Positions 1 to 9,260 are shown, counted from the stretch's first letter. The stretch: DNA of 45,778 nucleotides from Opitutales bacterium (GCA_017546455.1 JAFYWY010000002.1:1-45778), one strand, 5' to 3'. The notes: generated from the letters alone by a model not told the origin. Numbers and translations are program-made.

Positions 1-242
1 CACCCGTAAGTTTTGATATAAACCCGATTCATAAAGCCGCTGATTCTCTCGAAAATCCCATGCAAGCGCGATAAAGAATTTAAGCAAAGCCGCAAACGCC
101 CCCATCCCTTTTGAGAATAAAATCGCCGTTTTAATTGACTTTTACGACTAAACGTAAAGAATGCCCTTTTGCTTCACGACAATTCCCCTATGTTCAACGC
201 GTTTCGGCGGATTGCAATAAGCTAACGGAGTACCGGAACGCA

Positions 243-1580
243 CTAAATTTCCTCTTTCGTGCCTTCCCAAACGCGACGAAGCAGAATGCGCTTCAGCGAA
301 CCGGCCGGCGTTTCGAGCGGCACAACCTCGATATCTTCGTAACGCAAAGTTTCCCCGCGCTTCGGCGGACGCCCCGGACACAGCGAACGCACCCAGCTGG
401 CAACCGTCTCGTAGCTGTTTCCGTCCCACTCAAAATTCCACCCCGTTTCCGCTTCGAGTTCGTGCATGTTGAGTGTCCCCGCAACGACGATCGAATCTTC
501 GGTCTGGTTGAAAATTTCCTTCTTGTCGGTATCAAATTCGTCACGAATGTCGCCGACGATTTCCTCGAGCACGTCCTCGAAGCTGACCAGCCCGAGCGTG
601 CGGCCTTCGGCGTTGACGACGAGCGCAATGTGATTTTGCGACTGGCGGAAACGCTCCAACACTTCAGCCAACTCCATCTCCGGCGGGAAAACCATCGCAT
701 CGCGCAAAAGCGGCTCGATCGGCGTATCTTCGCCGAGCATCTGAATCTGCCAAAGCCATTCCCGCGTCAGCAAAATCCCGACCGGTTTATCCAAATCGCC
801 GTCAAACACCGGATAACGCGAGTGTCCGGTCCGCTGAGCAACCCGCAGATTCTCCTGGTTCGTGGCATTTGCCCAAAGCGCATTGATCTCATCGCGGGGA
901 ATCATGACTTCATTCACGCGCGTATCGCGCAGGCGCAACGAGCGAATCAGAATGCGGTCGATCAAAACATCGTCCGAAGCCGGGCGGGAATGCGAAAGCA
1001 CGTATTCCATTTCGTCCTTAGAAATGGCATGCGAACCTTCTCCGGCCGGATGGATACCCGCGCGGCGCAAAAAGAAATTCGCGGTTCCGTTCAAGAGCCA
1101 GATAAAGGGGAAAAAGATTTTGTGAAAAACGATTAGCGGAACAGCCACGTTGAGCGAAGTCGCCATCGGGTATTGAATGGCCAGCGATTTCGGTGCGAGC
1201 TCCCCGAAAACGATGTGAAGGAACGTAATAATCGCAAAGGCAACGGCGAAAGAAACCGTCGTGACGGTCGCGACATCCGTGATTCCGAAATTGGCCAAGA
1301 GCGGTTCGACGATTTTGTGAGCGACGATCGGTTCGCCGACCCAACCGAGCGCCAGCGACGCAAGCGTAATCCCGAGCTGGGTTGCCGACAAAACGCCGTC
1401 AAGATGCTTCGTCGCCCGAAGCGCCGCCTTCACGCGCACACCGCCGTCTTTTTCCAGCGGATGTAATTGCGACGGACGCACCTTAACGAGAGCAAATTCC
1501 GCCGCAACGAAGAAGCCGTTGGCGATGACCAACACGATAACGACCAGGATCCCCAGTACGATTAAAAAGATTTCAGCCAT
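243..1580 (-). CDS. CNNM/CorC-family membrane protein (hemolysin-related, probable divalent cation efflux)
   Basis: A 445-residue protein with the complete three-part layout of the CNNM/CorC (HlyC, YfjD-like) family. The N-terminal half (about residues 1-190) is a DUF21 membrane domain starting with a long hydrophobic helix. A CBS pair follows at about 205-335, and the C-terminal CorC_HlyC domain at about 350-435 closes the protein. Family members act in the inner membrane in magnesium or cobalt efflux or resistance; the substrate here is inferred. The gene starts 18 bp after the site-2 protease gene, so the two probably form one transcript. The ATG at 1580 puts the first hydrophobic helix right at the N-terminus, as is usual. 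Nothing recognisable lies between its stop and the window edge. Confidence 0.88.
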   Translation of the reverse strand: MAEIFLIVLGILVVIVLVIANGFFVAAEFALVKVRPSQLHPLEKDGGVRVKAALRATKHLDGVLSATQLGITLASLALGWVGEPIVAHKIVEPLLANFGITDVATVTTVSFAVAFAIITFLHIVFGELAPKSLAIQYPMATSLNVAVPLIVFHKIFFPFIWLLNGTANFFLRRAGIHPAGEGSHAISKDEMEYVLSHSRPASDDVLIDRILIRSLRLRDTRVNEVMIPRDEINALWANATNQENLRVAQRTGHSRYPVFDGDLDKPVGILLTREWLWQIQMLGEDTPIEPLLRDAMVFPPEMELAEVLERFRQSQNHIALVVNAEGRTLGLVSFEDVLEEIVGDIRDEFDTDKKEIFNQTEDSIVVAGTLNMHELEAETGWNFEWDGNSYETVASWVRSLCPGRPPKRGETLRYEDIEVVPLETPAGSLKRILLRRVWEGTKEEI

Positions 1581-1598
1581 AAGGTCTTACAATCGAAA

Positions 1599-3515
1599 TT
1601 AGTCTCCGGACTTCTCCTGCGCAGGCGCATCCGAAGGTTTGGCGACGGGAAAATCCATCGTCTCCAAGAACTCCGGCGTGTATTGGAAACGCGCAATCTG
1701 TACGTTCGCCTTCATGTCGCGATTTCCGCGGAAACGCGCAAAGTCTTTGAACAAAACAAAGCCCATAAAAAGCAGAAGCAGGAAGATAAATACGAACTGC
1801 ACGCCGTTAATCACTCGGGGCGAAATCGGACGGCGGCGCAAGCGCTGAATCGTCGCAATAAGAATGTGGCCGCCGTCGAGTACCGGAATCGGCAAGAGAT
1901 TCAGAATCGCCAGGTTAATGTTGATCAGCACCGTCAACACCAGCACGCTGCGCAAATTCGACGAAACCGCGTAATAGGTATCGCCGATGGAAAAAACACC
2001 GTTCAAATGCGAAATACCGATGTCGGAATTCGGGTTCAAAAGCCCGCCGATAGACTTAAACGTCATGTCAAACGCATCGGAAAACTGTTGCCACGGCGAC
2101 TTGCGTTTCAACTGCTCTTCCCGCAGCAAAAGTACGCCCAGAAAGGCTTCCCGCGCCTCGGGTTCCAGGCTGATGGACGCCGCACTGATGCGGACGCTCG
2201 CCCCCTCGCCGCTCGGTCCGGTAACAAAAACGGAAATCTCGCGAGGCGCTTCTCCCGGGAACAAGGCTTTCAAATCCGCCGGCGTTTTCGGCGCCGCAAT
2301 CCCCGAGCCCTGCTCCGCGACACCGTCAATCAGCGCGCCGGGCAGGAATGTTCCCGCATAAATCGAATCGGCGGGAAGTCCCTCGAGCACGCGCAAGGTA
2401 TCGCGCTTGGCGCGGATAGCGGTATTAGACAAATCCTCCGGCGCGGCAATAAGCCGCAAAACACGCTCCGTCCCGTTTTCCTTAAAGCGGATAAGCGCCG
2501 TCTCGCTCTTGACCGGAATCGCCTTCGGAACGATGCTCAGCTCTTCGGGTTTTCCGCCGTCACGCACATAGCGCACGCGCACGGGCTGCACGCCGTTTTC
2601 GCCGACACTGCCGGAAACGATTTCACGAAATTCGCTGAAGGAATGAAGCGTCTTCCACGAGTCCTCGCGAAGCTCCGCCCCCGTCGCAACCTGCGTCCAG
2701 CGATCGCCGTAACGCACGCCCGCCAAGGCCGCCGGCGAATTTTCCTGCGGCGCGACCGTAACGGTGTTCGTCGGCTCGATGCCGATCATGCGAATAAAAT
2801 CCCCGCTACGCGGATTGTGCGACACCAAGCGCGGAAAAACCTTTTTCTCCAAAACCGCATTGTCGCGCTCGATAAGCAAAGTCGCCTGCGGACGCCCGTC
2901 TTCGCTGCGCTGCGTGCCGAGCGCGATGCCCTGGACAATTTTGTCGAAGCTCTCCACCTTTTCACCGTCGAGCGACAAAATGCGGTCGCCGGGACGCAAT
3001 CCCGCCTCCCAAGCCGGCCCCGGCACCGTCACGCCCGCTTCCACTTCAATCGTCTCGGCAACATAGCCGATTTCGGTCGAATCGTAGCCTTCATGCGACG
3101 GGCTTTTGACCACCCACAAAATACAGGCCAAGACAAGCGCGAACAGAACGTTGAAAAACGCCCCCGCCGCGAAAACAATGACTTTATCCGTATAGGAAAT
3201 TTGCTTGGCGGGAGCCCCTTCACCGGCTCCGCCCTGCGCGGATTTGCCTTCGATGAGCTCCATGTCCGCGAGTTCCGGAATGGCCACATAACCGCCCAAG
3301 GGTAAAAGCGAAATGCGGTAATCGACACCGTCCTTTCCCGTCCAGCCGAAGACACGCGGGCCGAAACCGATGGAAAAGCGTTCGACCTTCAGGCCGCGCC
3401 ATTTTGCCGCGAGGAAGTGCCCCAGTTCATGAACGAAAATCGAACCGCCGAAAAAAAGAACAATAACGGCAATGCCGCGTACCGAATCCAATAGTGAAAA
3501 AAACTGCTCAAGCAT
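1599..3515 (-). CDS. rseP: RseP-type site-2 intramembrane zinc metalloprotease
   Basis: A 638-residue member of peptidase family M50, which cuts membrane-bound anti-sigma factors and remnant signal peptides within the membrane. The zinc motif HELGHF is at residues 29-34 inside the first transmembrane helix. A PDZ domain lies around 160-205, a second PDZ-like stretch around 255-330, and the second catalytic motif PVLDGG is near 543-549 within the last membrane segments. It is much longer than E. coli RseP (450 residues); the extra length is in the central periplasmic part and a hydrophilic C-terminal tail of about 45 residues. It is the first gene of an operon with the CorC-like gene. No isoprenoid or outer-membrane assembly genes, its common neighbours elsewhere, are present here. 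Confidence 0.92.
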   Translation of the reverse strand: MLEQFFSLLDSVRGIAVIVLFFGGSIFVHELGHFLAAKWRGLKVERFSIGFGPRVFGWTGKDGVDYRISLLPLGGYVAIPELADMELIEGKSAQGGAGEGAPAKQISYTDKVIVFAAGAFFNVLFALVLACILWVVKSPSHEGYDSTEIGYVAETIEVEAGVTVPGPAWEAGLRPGDRILSLDGEKVESFDKIVQGIALGTQRSEDGRPQATLLIERDNAVLEKKVFPRLVSHNPRSGDFIRMIGIEPTNTVTVAPQENSPAALAGVRYGDRWTQVATGAELREDSWKTLHSFSEFREIVSGSVGENGVQPVRVRYVRDGGKPEELSIVPKAIPVKSETALIRFKENGTERVLRLIAAPEDLSNTAIRAKRDTLRVLEGLPADSIYAGTFLPGALIDGVAEQGSGIAAPKTPADLKALFPGEAPREISVFVTGPSGEGASVRISAASISLEPEAREAFLGVLLLREEQLKRKSPWQQFSDAFDMTFKSIGGLLNPNSDIGISHLNGVFSIGDTYYAVSSNLRSVLVLTVLININLAILNLLPIPVLDGGHILIATIQRLRRRPISPRVINGVQFVFIFLLLLFMGFVLFKDFARFRGNRDMKANVQIARFQYTPEFLETMDFPVAKPSDAPAQEKSGD

Positions 3516-3570
3516 TGTTTTATAAAGCCGGAATCATGTCACAGCTCCGCCCCCCTTTAAACACAAAAAA

Positions 3571-3600
3571 GCGTTCCCGCGTTTGATTTCACGGGAACGC
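3571..3600 (-). terminator. Intrinsic terminator after tdh
   Basis: The arms GCGTTCCCG and CGGGAACGC pair over 9 bp around a 12-base loop, with an A run on the left and a T run on the right. It would work in either direction but lies after the minus-strand tdh gene. The stem is an inverted pair of the word GCGGGAACG that recurs across the window. Confidence 0.8.
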
Positions 3601-3649
3601 TTTTTTCAGTCTCTTTGGTCTTTAAACTCTAATCTTTAACCTTTTCCGC

Positions 3650-4681
3650 TTAGATATTCGACCAGTCGAGGATGACCTTACCCGCCGTGCCGTTGAGCAT
3701 GGCTTCGAAGCCCTTTTCGAATTCGTCGTAACGCAGGTGGTGCGTGATGATCGGCGAAACGTCCATACCCGCCTGAATCAGCGCCATCATCTTGTACCAG
3801 GTTTCGTACATTTCGCGGCCGTAGATACCCTTCATCGTCAGGCCCTTGAAGATGAGCTTGCTCATATCGATCGCCGCGTTGCCCGGCGGAATGCCGAGTT
3901 GAGCGATGCGGCCGCCGCAGGACATCACTTCGAGCATGCCGTTGAGCGCATGGATGTTGCCGGACATTTCACAACCGACGTCAAAGCCTTCCGTCATGCC
4001 GAGCTGAGCCATCACGTCCTTGAGCGACGTATTCATCGTGTTGACGGCGAGCGTCGGGCCCATCTTGCGGGCGAGAGCAAGGCGCGTATCGTTGACGTCG
4101 GTGATTACGACATAACGTGCACCCGCCGCCTTCGCGAGGGCAATTGCCATGATACCGATCGGTCCCGCGCCCGTGATGAGCACGTCTTCGCCGACCATAT
4201 TGAAGGAAAGTGCGGTGTGCGCGGCATTGCCGAGCGGGTCGAGAATCGCAGCGATGTCGTCCGGGATGTCGTCGGCAAGCGGCACGACGTTCTTCGCGGG
4301 AATCGCGAGCAATTCCGCAAACGCACCGGCGCGGTTGACCCCGACGCCCTGCGTGTTCGGGCAGAGGTGGCGGCGGCCGGCGCGGCAGTTACGGCAGTAA
4401 CCGCAAACGATGTGACCTTCGCCGGAAACACGCTGTCCGACCTTGAGGTGGCGGATGTTTTCGCCGACCTTTTCGATGTGGCCGACGTATTCGTGACCGA
4501 CCGTCATCGGCACGGGAATGGTCTTCTGCGACCACTCGTCCCACTTGTAAATGTGCACGTCGGTCCCGCAGATTGCGGTTTTCTTGATGCGAATCAAAAC
4601 GTCATCCGGACCGCAAACGGGTTCGGGAACGTCCATGAGCCACAGACCGGGTTTTGCTTCTTTTTTAACGAGTGCTTTCAT
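3650..4681 (-). CDS. tdh: L-threonine 3-dehydrogenase
   Basis: A 343-residue zinc-dependent medium-chain dehydrogenase that oxidises L-threonine to 2-amino-3-ketobutyrate with NAD+. E. coli Tdh has 341 residues and its key positions coincide: catalytic-zinc Cys38 in AICGTDVH, and His63-Glu64 in VGHEYVG. The structural-zinc cluster (four Cys in the segment [15 protein letters not shown]) is complete near residues 93-107. The Rossmann fold around 165-195 carries GAGPIGIMA. The usual partner kbl (2-amino-3-ketobutyrate CoA ligase) is not next to it. The gene is divergent from the zinc-ribbon protein gene, so both promoters should lie in 4682-4830. Confidence 0.95.
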   Translation of the reverse strand: MKALVKKEAKPGLWLMDVPEPVCGPDDVLIRIKKTAICGTDVHIYKWDEWSQKTIPVPMTVGHEYVGHIEKVGENIRHLKVGQRVSGEGHIVCGYCRNCRAGRRHLCPNTQGVGVNRAGAFAELLAIPAKNVVPLADDIPDDIAAILDPLGNAAHTALSFNMVGEDVLITGAGPIGIMAIALAKAAGARYVVITDVNDTRLALARKMGPTLAVNTMNTSLKDVMAQLGMTEGFDVGCEMSGNIHALNGMLEVMSCGGRIAQLGIPPGNAAIDMSKLIFKGLTMKGIYGREMYETWYKMMALIQAGMDVSPIITHHLRYDEFEKGFEAMLNGTAGKVILDWSNI

Positions 4682-4830
4682 GTTTTTTTAAGAATGTTCG
4701 TTGTTTGGAATTTCACGGAATTTTCCTCGCGTTCCCGCCAAAATGCAACGCGCAAATGCTGTCGCGGGAAAAAACTTGCGCCGCGCCCCGTTCAGGGGAA
4801 GAATTTCGCCCGCAGTCAATTTATCCGATT

Positions 4831-5361
4831 ATGAGCATCCGAATTCAGTGTCCCCAATGCCTCGAAAAATACAGCGCCGGCGAAGAATACATCGGCAAGC
4901 GCTTTGAATGCCGTTGCGGAGCCCTTATTGAAGTCCCGGAACTAAGCGCACTCTTCCCCGCCGCCGAAGCCCAAAAGCCGAGCAAGCCAACGGAAAAATC
5001 CGCTCCGCCGCCTAAGGAGGACGCCGCTAAAAAAACACCTCCCGCTCCCGAAGCCCATTCCACCCCGAAGGCCGCGACGCCCCCGCCCGAAAGCCGACCC
5101 GACCACGTAACACAAACTCCCGGCACCACCATCTACGGATTCCTGGCAGTTTTGTTCGGCACGACGGGACTCCTGGCCTTTCTCGTAACGGTTCTCTTCG
5201 CCTTCAGCGCCGTTTGGCATCCCTTGCTCGGAACAACGGGAAACGACGGCCGCGCCCTGCTCGTCGCCTTTGCTACATTCGCGTTGTCTTTCCTGCTCGC
5301 CGCCCTTTTCCGCCTCACCGACCTCGCCGTCCGCCGTAGCGGAATACGTTGTTTTTTCTAA
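4831..5361 (+). CDS. Zinc-ribbon protein with two C-terminal membrane helices, function unknown
   Basis: I place the start at the ATG at 4831, giving 176 residues; the open frame continues upstream into tdh but without zinc-ribbon or coding character. The N-terminus carries two short cysteine pairs (CPQC at about 7-10 and CRCG at about 31-34), as in small MJ0042-type zinc ribbons. A Pro/Ala/Lys-rich linker of about 60 residues follows, then two strongly hydrophobic segments at about 102-127 and 144-164. This layout (ribbon, linker, membrane pair) is common in uncharacterised PVC proteins. No Shine-Dalgarno sequence is obvious. The role is unknown. Confidence 0.65.
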   Translation: MSIRIQCPQCLEKYSAGEEYIGKRFECRCGALIEVPELSALFPAAEAQKPSKPTEKSAPPPKEDAAKKTPPAPEAHSTPKAATPPPESRPDHVTQTPGTTIYGFLAVLFGTTGLLAFLVTVLFAFSAVWHPLLGTTGNDGRALLVAFATFALSFLLAALFRLTDLAVRRSGIRCFF

Positions 5362-5390
5362 GGCATCTCCGAAGCAGAGATTCTGAAACA

Positions 5391-5469
5391 CTCTCTCGGA
5401 GACACTTGAATTGAAAGTGTGTCATTTTGCATTCCTGCAATTCTCCGTGCCTCTGCGGCTCCGTAAGAA
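5391..5469. repeat. Partial copy of the dispersed palindromic repeat
   Basis: This is the right half of the family also found at 5482, 9117, 12274, 14047 and 14204. It has the inner inverted repeat around AATTGAAAGTGT and the outer right arm CTCCGTGCCTCTGC, but the left outer arm is degenerate. Confidence 0.6.
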
Positions 5470-5481
5470 TTTCTAAACTCC

Positions 5482-5615
5482 CTCTCACGGAAGCACGGAG
5501 CTTCAAGCAACCAATTTCGCCTTTATTCCAAAACACAACCTTCCGAGACACTCGAATTGGAAGTGTGTCGTTTTACACTCCTGCGACGCTCCGTGCCTCT
5601 GCGTCTCCGTGAGAG
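5482..5615. repeat. Dispersed palindromic repeat, full copy (about 134 bp)
   Basis: The outer arms start CTCTCACGGAAGCACGGAG and end CTCTGCGTCTCCGTGAGAG, an imperfect inverted repeat. An inner inverted repeat (TATTCCAA with ATTGGAAG) surrounds TTCCGAGACACTCG. It lies between the zinc-ribbon gene and hisI and has no coding frame of its own. A non-autonomous mobile element or REP-like sequence is likely. Confidence 0.75.
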
Positions 5616-5719
5616 ATTCTAATAATTTAATAATTAATCATTCTTAAATCGGCCAAACTCGCCCGCGTAGGAAATTCTTTTGCCAAGTCCGCGACGGAAA
5701 GGCAAAATGCGTCCCATCT

Positions 5720-6148
5720 ATGAGTAAAGAAATCGAAGAAGGCCTGAAGTTGGACTTTGACTTCACGAAACTGCGCAAAGCCATGGCGCAATGCGAATCC
5801 GATGTCGTCCCCGTCGTTGCCCAAGACGCCGACACCAAGGAAGTTCTGATCGTCGCCTACGCAAACCGCCTCGCCCTCGAAACCGCGCTGAAAGAAGGCA
5901 TGGCCACTTTTTGGAGCACCTCCCGCAATGAGCTGTGGATCAAGGGAAAGACCTCCGGCGACTTCCTGAAGCTCGTCGAAGTTCGCATCAACTGCGAGCA
6001 AAATTCCCTGCTCTACCTCGTCCGCCCGGCCGGAAAAGGCGCCTGCCACACCAAGGGGAAAGACGGCCTGCCGCGCCGCTCGTGCTACTACCGCACGCTC
6101 AATCTTGAGGACGGCGCGACGCTCGCATTCGTCCCCGGAATGGAATAA
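5720..6148 (+). CDS. hisI: Phosphoribosyl-AMP cyclohydrolase-like protein (HisI family)
   Basis: A 142-residue protein matching the cyclohydrolase of histidine synthesis, which opens the purine ring of phosphoribosyl-AMP. The signature FWSTSRNELWIKGKTSGDFL is at about 64-83, and the cysteines at 92, 109 (in ACHT) and 122 (in RSCYYR) are kept. However, the usual DCDxD motif, whose aspartates bind magnesium in characterised HisI, reads NCEQN at 91-95. This may be a stable sub-type with changed metal use or a paralogue with another substrate. There is no fused HisE domain. It sits 18 bp before the uracil-DNA glycosylase gene and is probably co-transcribed with it. Other his genes are absent apart from the HisN-like gene at 21.6 kb. 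Confidence 0.8.
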   Translation: MSKEIEEGLKLDFDFTKLRKAMAQCESDVVPVVAQDADTKEVLIVAYANRLALETALKEGMATFWSTSRNELWIKGKTSGDFLKLVEVRINCEQNSLLYLVRPAGKGACHTKGKDGLPRRSCYYRTLNLEDGATLAFVPGME

Positions 6149-6166
6149 TTTCCGACAATAACACCA

Positions 6167-7090
6167 ATGCGCGACGCCCTCGAAGTCCTGCTCGACACGC
6201 TCCACGCCCTCAAGGAAGACGGCTTGGAACGCGTTGTCGCGGACGACGCCTCGCTCGCGCAACTGCATGCGGCGGTAAAAGCGATGGGCCTTTCCGCAGC
6301 GGCAACGGCACCCGTTCGCAACGAGGCGCCCAAAGCCGCACCGCGCCCGAGTCCCGCGCCCGCCGCAACTTTCCCGTCTGCCAGTGCTCCCGCTACCCCG
6401 GCACGCCCGCCGGCACCGAGCTTTCCGAAACCGCCGACCGTCAAAATTCCCGCCGAGGGAAGCAAGGCGGAGAAACTCGCCGCCGTCGCCGCCCAGATGC
6501 AGGCGGATCCGGTCTGCAACAAGCATTTACACGCCGGAAAAAATCTCGTATTCGGTGACGGCAATCCGGAATCGCCCGTATTTTTCTGCGGCGAAGCTCC
6601 CGGCGCGGAAGAAGAAACGCAAGGCATTCCCTTCGTCGGACCGGCCGGACAATTGCTCGATAAAATCATCGGCGCGACCGGTCTCTCCCGCCGCGATGTC
6701 TATATCGGCAACATCATGAAATGGCGCCCGGAGCTCCCGACGCTCGTCGGCAACCGCCCGCCGACGCCGGAAGAAATGGCCTACTGCCTGCCCTACGTCG
6801 TCGCCCAAATCGAAATCATCCAACCGAAAGTCATCGTCGCGCTCGGACTGACGGCGGTCAACGGCCTGCTCGGCCACGATCCGGACCGCAAAATGGGCGC
6901 TATCCGCGGAAAACAATTCTCGTTCCACGGAGTCCCCGTAATTCCCACCTATCACCCGTCTTATCTGCTTCGCAACGGCACGGCAAAATCCAAGCGCATG
7001 GTTTGGGAAGACTTCCTCGTCATGATGCAGACGCTCGGCATGCCGATCTCCGACAAACAACGCGGCTATTTTCTCCCCAAAAGCGCGTAG
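6167..7090 (+). CDS. Uracil-DNA glycosylase, family 4-like, with Pro/Ala-rich N-terminal extension
   Basis: A 307-residue protein with two parts. Residues 1-45 form a helical segment, about 50-95 are a Pro/Ala-rich linker, and the catalytic domain runs from about 105 to the end. It has motif A GEAPGAEEE (142-150) with the following PFVGPAGQLLDKI, and motif B YHPSYLLRN near the C-terminus. These belong to family 4 enzymes that remove uracil from DNA. Typical family 4 members hold a 4Fe-4S cluster with four cysteines; here the first CxxC is reduced to a single Cys117 and the third position reads KWRP rather than KCRP, so the cluster is probably lost. The gene follows the HisI-like gene by 18 bp. 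Confidence 0.85.
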   Translation: MRDALEVLLDTLHALKEDGLERVVADDASLAQLHAAVKAMGLSAAATAPVRNEAPKAAPRPSPAPAATFPSASAPATPARPPAPSFPKPPTVKIPAEGSKAEKLAAVAAQMQADPVCNKHLHAGKNLVFGDGNPESPVFFCGEAPGAEEETQGIPFVGPAGQLLDKIIGATGLSRRDVYIGNIMKWRPELPTLVGNRPPTPEEMAYCLPYVVAQIEIIQPKVIVALGLTAVNGLLGHDPDRKMGAIRGKQFSFHGVPVIPTYHPSYLLRNGTAKSKRMVWEDFLVMMQTLGMPISDKQRGYFLPKSA

Positions 7091-7147
7091 GGGCTAACGC
7101 CGGTAAATAGAGACCGGTAAATAGTGAATAGAAGCCAGTGACTAGCC

Positions 7148-8710
7148 CTAAAAATAGCTCACGCGACGATCAAGCGAGCGGTAGTGAATGGCTTCGAGTA
7201 AATGCTCGGTCGCAATCCTTTCCGTTCCCGCAATGTCGGCGATAGTCCGCGCCACTTTCAAAACGCGGTCATACGCACGGGCAGAAAGCCCGAGTTGCTC
7301 CATGGCGCGCTGAAGAATCAGACCCTGAGAATCATCAAGCTCGCAATAGCGACGAATTTGGCGTGATGACATGCGCGCATTACAACGCGTTTTCGCCGCC
7401 GACCCCGCCTCCGCATTTTCTCCGTCAAAGCGTTCGCGTTGTCGTTCCCGTGCGACGAGGATGCGCTCCCGCATCACGGCGGAAGACTCCCCCGGAGCGG
7501 CCGTACGCAATTCGTCGATCGACAGTGTCGGCGCCTCGACATGAATATCAATGCGGTCGAGCAATGGCCCGGAAATGCGGGCACGGTAGCGTTGGACCTG
7601 AACGGGCGTACACGCGCATTTGTGCTGTTTGTCGCCGAGATAGCCGCAGGGACAGGGATTCATCGCAGCCACGAGCATAAAGCGTGACGGAATCGTAATT
7701 TTCCCCGCAGCACGGGAAATGCTGACTTCGCCGTCTTCAAGCGGCTGGCGCATTACCTCCAAAGCGGAACGCTTAAATTCCGGAAATTCGTCCAAGAATA
7801 ACACGCCGTTGTGAGCGAGAGAAATTTCACCGGGGCCGGGAATACTTCCGCCGCCGATTAGACCGACATCGGAAATCGTATGGTGCGGCGAACGAAACGG
7901 TCGGCGAATCGTACAATGTTCGTCGGAAAGCGTAATCCCCGCCGCCGAATGGATTCCCAGGATCTCGAGAAATTCTTCCAGAGACGGCTCCGGCAAAATC
8001 GTCGAGATGCGCTTGGCAATCATGCTCTTTCCGGAACCCGGCGAACCGATCATCAGCAAATTGTGCCCGCCCGCAACCGCCACCTCGACGGCACGCCGCA
8101 CCTGCTGCTGCCCCTTCACCTCCGAAAAATCCACTTCCGGCACACGGGACGTATTGCGACGGAAAGCACTGCCCGAAGAAGCGAGGGCCTCAATCTTCAC
8201 AACGCCCAAAAAGAAATCCACGCATTCCCGCAACGAATTCACCGGAAACACTTGGACGCCCTCCACCAGCGCAGCCTCCTCTGCCGACTGCCGAGGCAAC
8301 ACGACCGAGCGATGTTCCCGCAATGCCAAAAGCGCCAGCGATACCCCACCGCGCACGGCACGCACGTCACCGTTCAATCCCAGCTCCCCCGCCACGATAA
8401 ACCCGTTGAGCCGCTCTCGCGGAACCACGCCCTGAGCCGCCAACAACGCCAACGCAATCGGCAAATCGTACATCGGCCCCTCCTTGCGGATATTCCCCGG
8501 CGCAAGATTGACCACCGTCCGGTTATTCGGCGACGGCAAACGGCAGTTGGACAACGCCGCCAACACGCGGTCCGACGCCTCTTTGACGGCCGCATCCGGC
8601 AAACCGACAATCTGAAAACGGAAATCCCCGGGAAGATCGGATTTCACTTCAACCTGAACGGACACAGCCTCAACACCCTGCAAGGCTCCGGAATAAACAG
8701 TGGAAAACAT
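7148..8710 (-). CDS. comM: ComM/YifB family Mg-chelatase-like AAA+ ATPase
   Basis: About 520 residues with the family layout: an N-terminal Lon-protease-like (ChlI) domain beginning [14 protein letters not shown], a central AAA+ domain with Walker A GSPGSGKS at about 222-229 and the LFLDEFPEF Walker B, and a C-terminal Mg_chelatase_C domain. ComM is a hexameric helicase that aids branch migration when incoming DNA recombines during natural transformation. I chose the ATG at 8710 because family members start right there; an in-frame ATG at 8737 would add nine residues. The gene stands alone, convergent with the glycosylase gene. Its presence is of interest because of the uptake-like word described in the findings. 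Confidence 0.92.
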   Translation of the reverse strand: MFSTVYSGALQGVEAVSVQVEVKSDLPGDFRFQIVGLPDAAVKEASDRVLAALSNCRLPSPNNRTVVNLAPGNIRKEGPMYDLPIALALLAAQGVVPRERLNGFIVAGELGLNGDVRAVRGGVSLALLALREHRSVVLPRQSAEEAALVEGVQVFPVNSLRECVDFFLGVVKIEALASSGSAFRRNTSRVPEVDFSEVKGQQQVRRAVEVAVAGGHNLLMIGSPGSGKSMIAKRISTILPEPSLEEFLEILGIHSAAGITLSDEHCTIRRPFRSPHHTISDVGLIGGGSIPGPGEISLAHNGVLFLDEFPEFKRSALEVMRQPLEDGEVSISRAAGKITIPSRFMLVAAMNPCPCGYLGDKQHKCACTPVQVQRYRARISGPLLDRIDIHVEAPTLSIDELRTAAPGESSAVMRERILVARERQRERFDGENAEAGSAAKTRCNARMSSRQIRRYCELDDSQGLILQRAMEQLGLSARAYDRVLKVARTIADIAGTERIATEHLLEAIHYRSLDRRVSYF

Positions 8711-9116
8711 AGCTACACAATAGAGAATAAACCTCACATGGCGAAACTAAATTTACCCAAAAGAAAAAAGTAAAAGGTGGATGGCGAACAGAGCCCGGAC
8801 TTCGAGGTCTGATTCTCCTAAAGCCAACCATAGAATTTGCTAAGCGGTAATCATTCGGAATTCGAGATTCACAATTACCTCTTCGAGGCCGTGCGCCGGA
8901 GGTGCACTACATGGGATAACCGCGGGTGCAGACGTAGTCAGAACCCGCGGATAATCCATAAAGCGCCGCAAAATGACAGGCAAAGCTCTGTTTGCGTGCC
9001 TGCGGTGTAACGGAATGAGTTGCGTGTTTTCGCAAAAGCGAATTTCCAGAGCTAGCCTTAAGACGCAACCAGACATAGGTAACACTTTAGAGTCAGAGAA
9101 GGGATTCCGGGATTGT
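8711..9116. other. Non-coding stretch upstream of comM
   Basis: No convincing gene is present. It must contain the comM promoter at its left end. It also holds a hairpin at 8920-8950 (arms CCGCGGGT and ACCCGCGG around a 15-base loop) and the 35-bp inverted repeat at 9065-9099. It looks like decayed mobile-element sequence. Confidence 0.5.
9065..9099 (+). repeat. 35-bp repeat, inverted partner at 16132-16166; probable insertion-sequence end
   Basis: This stretch (starting GCAACCAGACATAGGTAACA) matches the reverse complement of 16132-16166 over all 35 bases. The core TGTTACCTATGTCTGG on the opposite strand resembles terminal repeats of DDE-type insertion sequences, but no transposase gene is present. 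Confidence 0.65.
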
Positions 9117-9260
9117 CTCTCGCGGAGACGCAGGGGCACGGAGGCTCAAGCGACATCCACCGTTTCCATTCCAAAGCTATCCCCTCCCCCAAAAAATTCG
9201 AATTGGAAGCGTAACCATTGGCTCTCCCGCGATGCTCCGTGGCTCTGTGCCTCCGTGAGA
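9117..9260. repeat. Dispersed palindromic repeat, full copy (about 144 bp)
   Basis: The left arm CTCTCGCGGAGACGCAGGGG and the right arm CTCTGTGCCTCCGTGAGA pair imperfectly. The inner arms are CATTCCAAAG and AATTGGAAG. It belongs to the same family as the copy at 5482. Confidence 0.75.

Noticed and set aside
5315-5612. Short frames on both strands between 5.3 and 5.6 kb
   Set aside because: They are created by the palindromic repeats and read similarly in both directions.
8775-8828. Possible tRNA-like sequence ending CCAACCA
   Set aside because: It lacks the GTTCGA T-loop and the arms do not pair as a cloverleaf.
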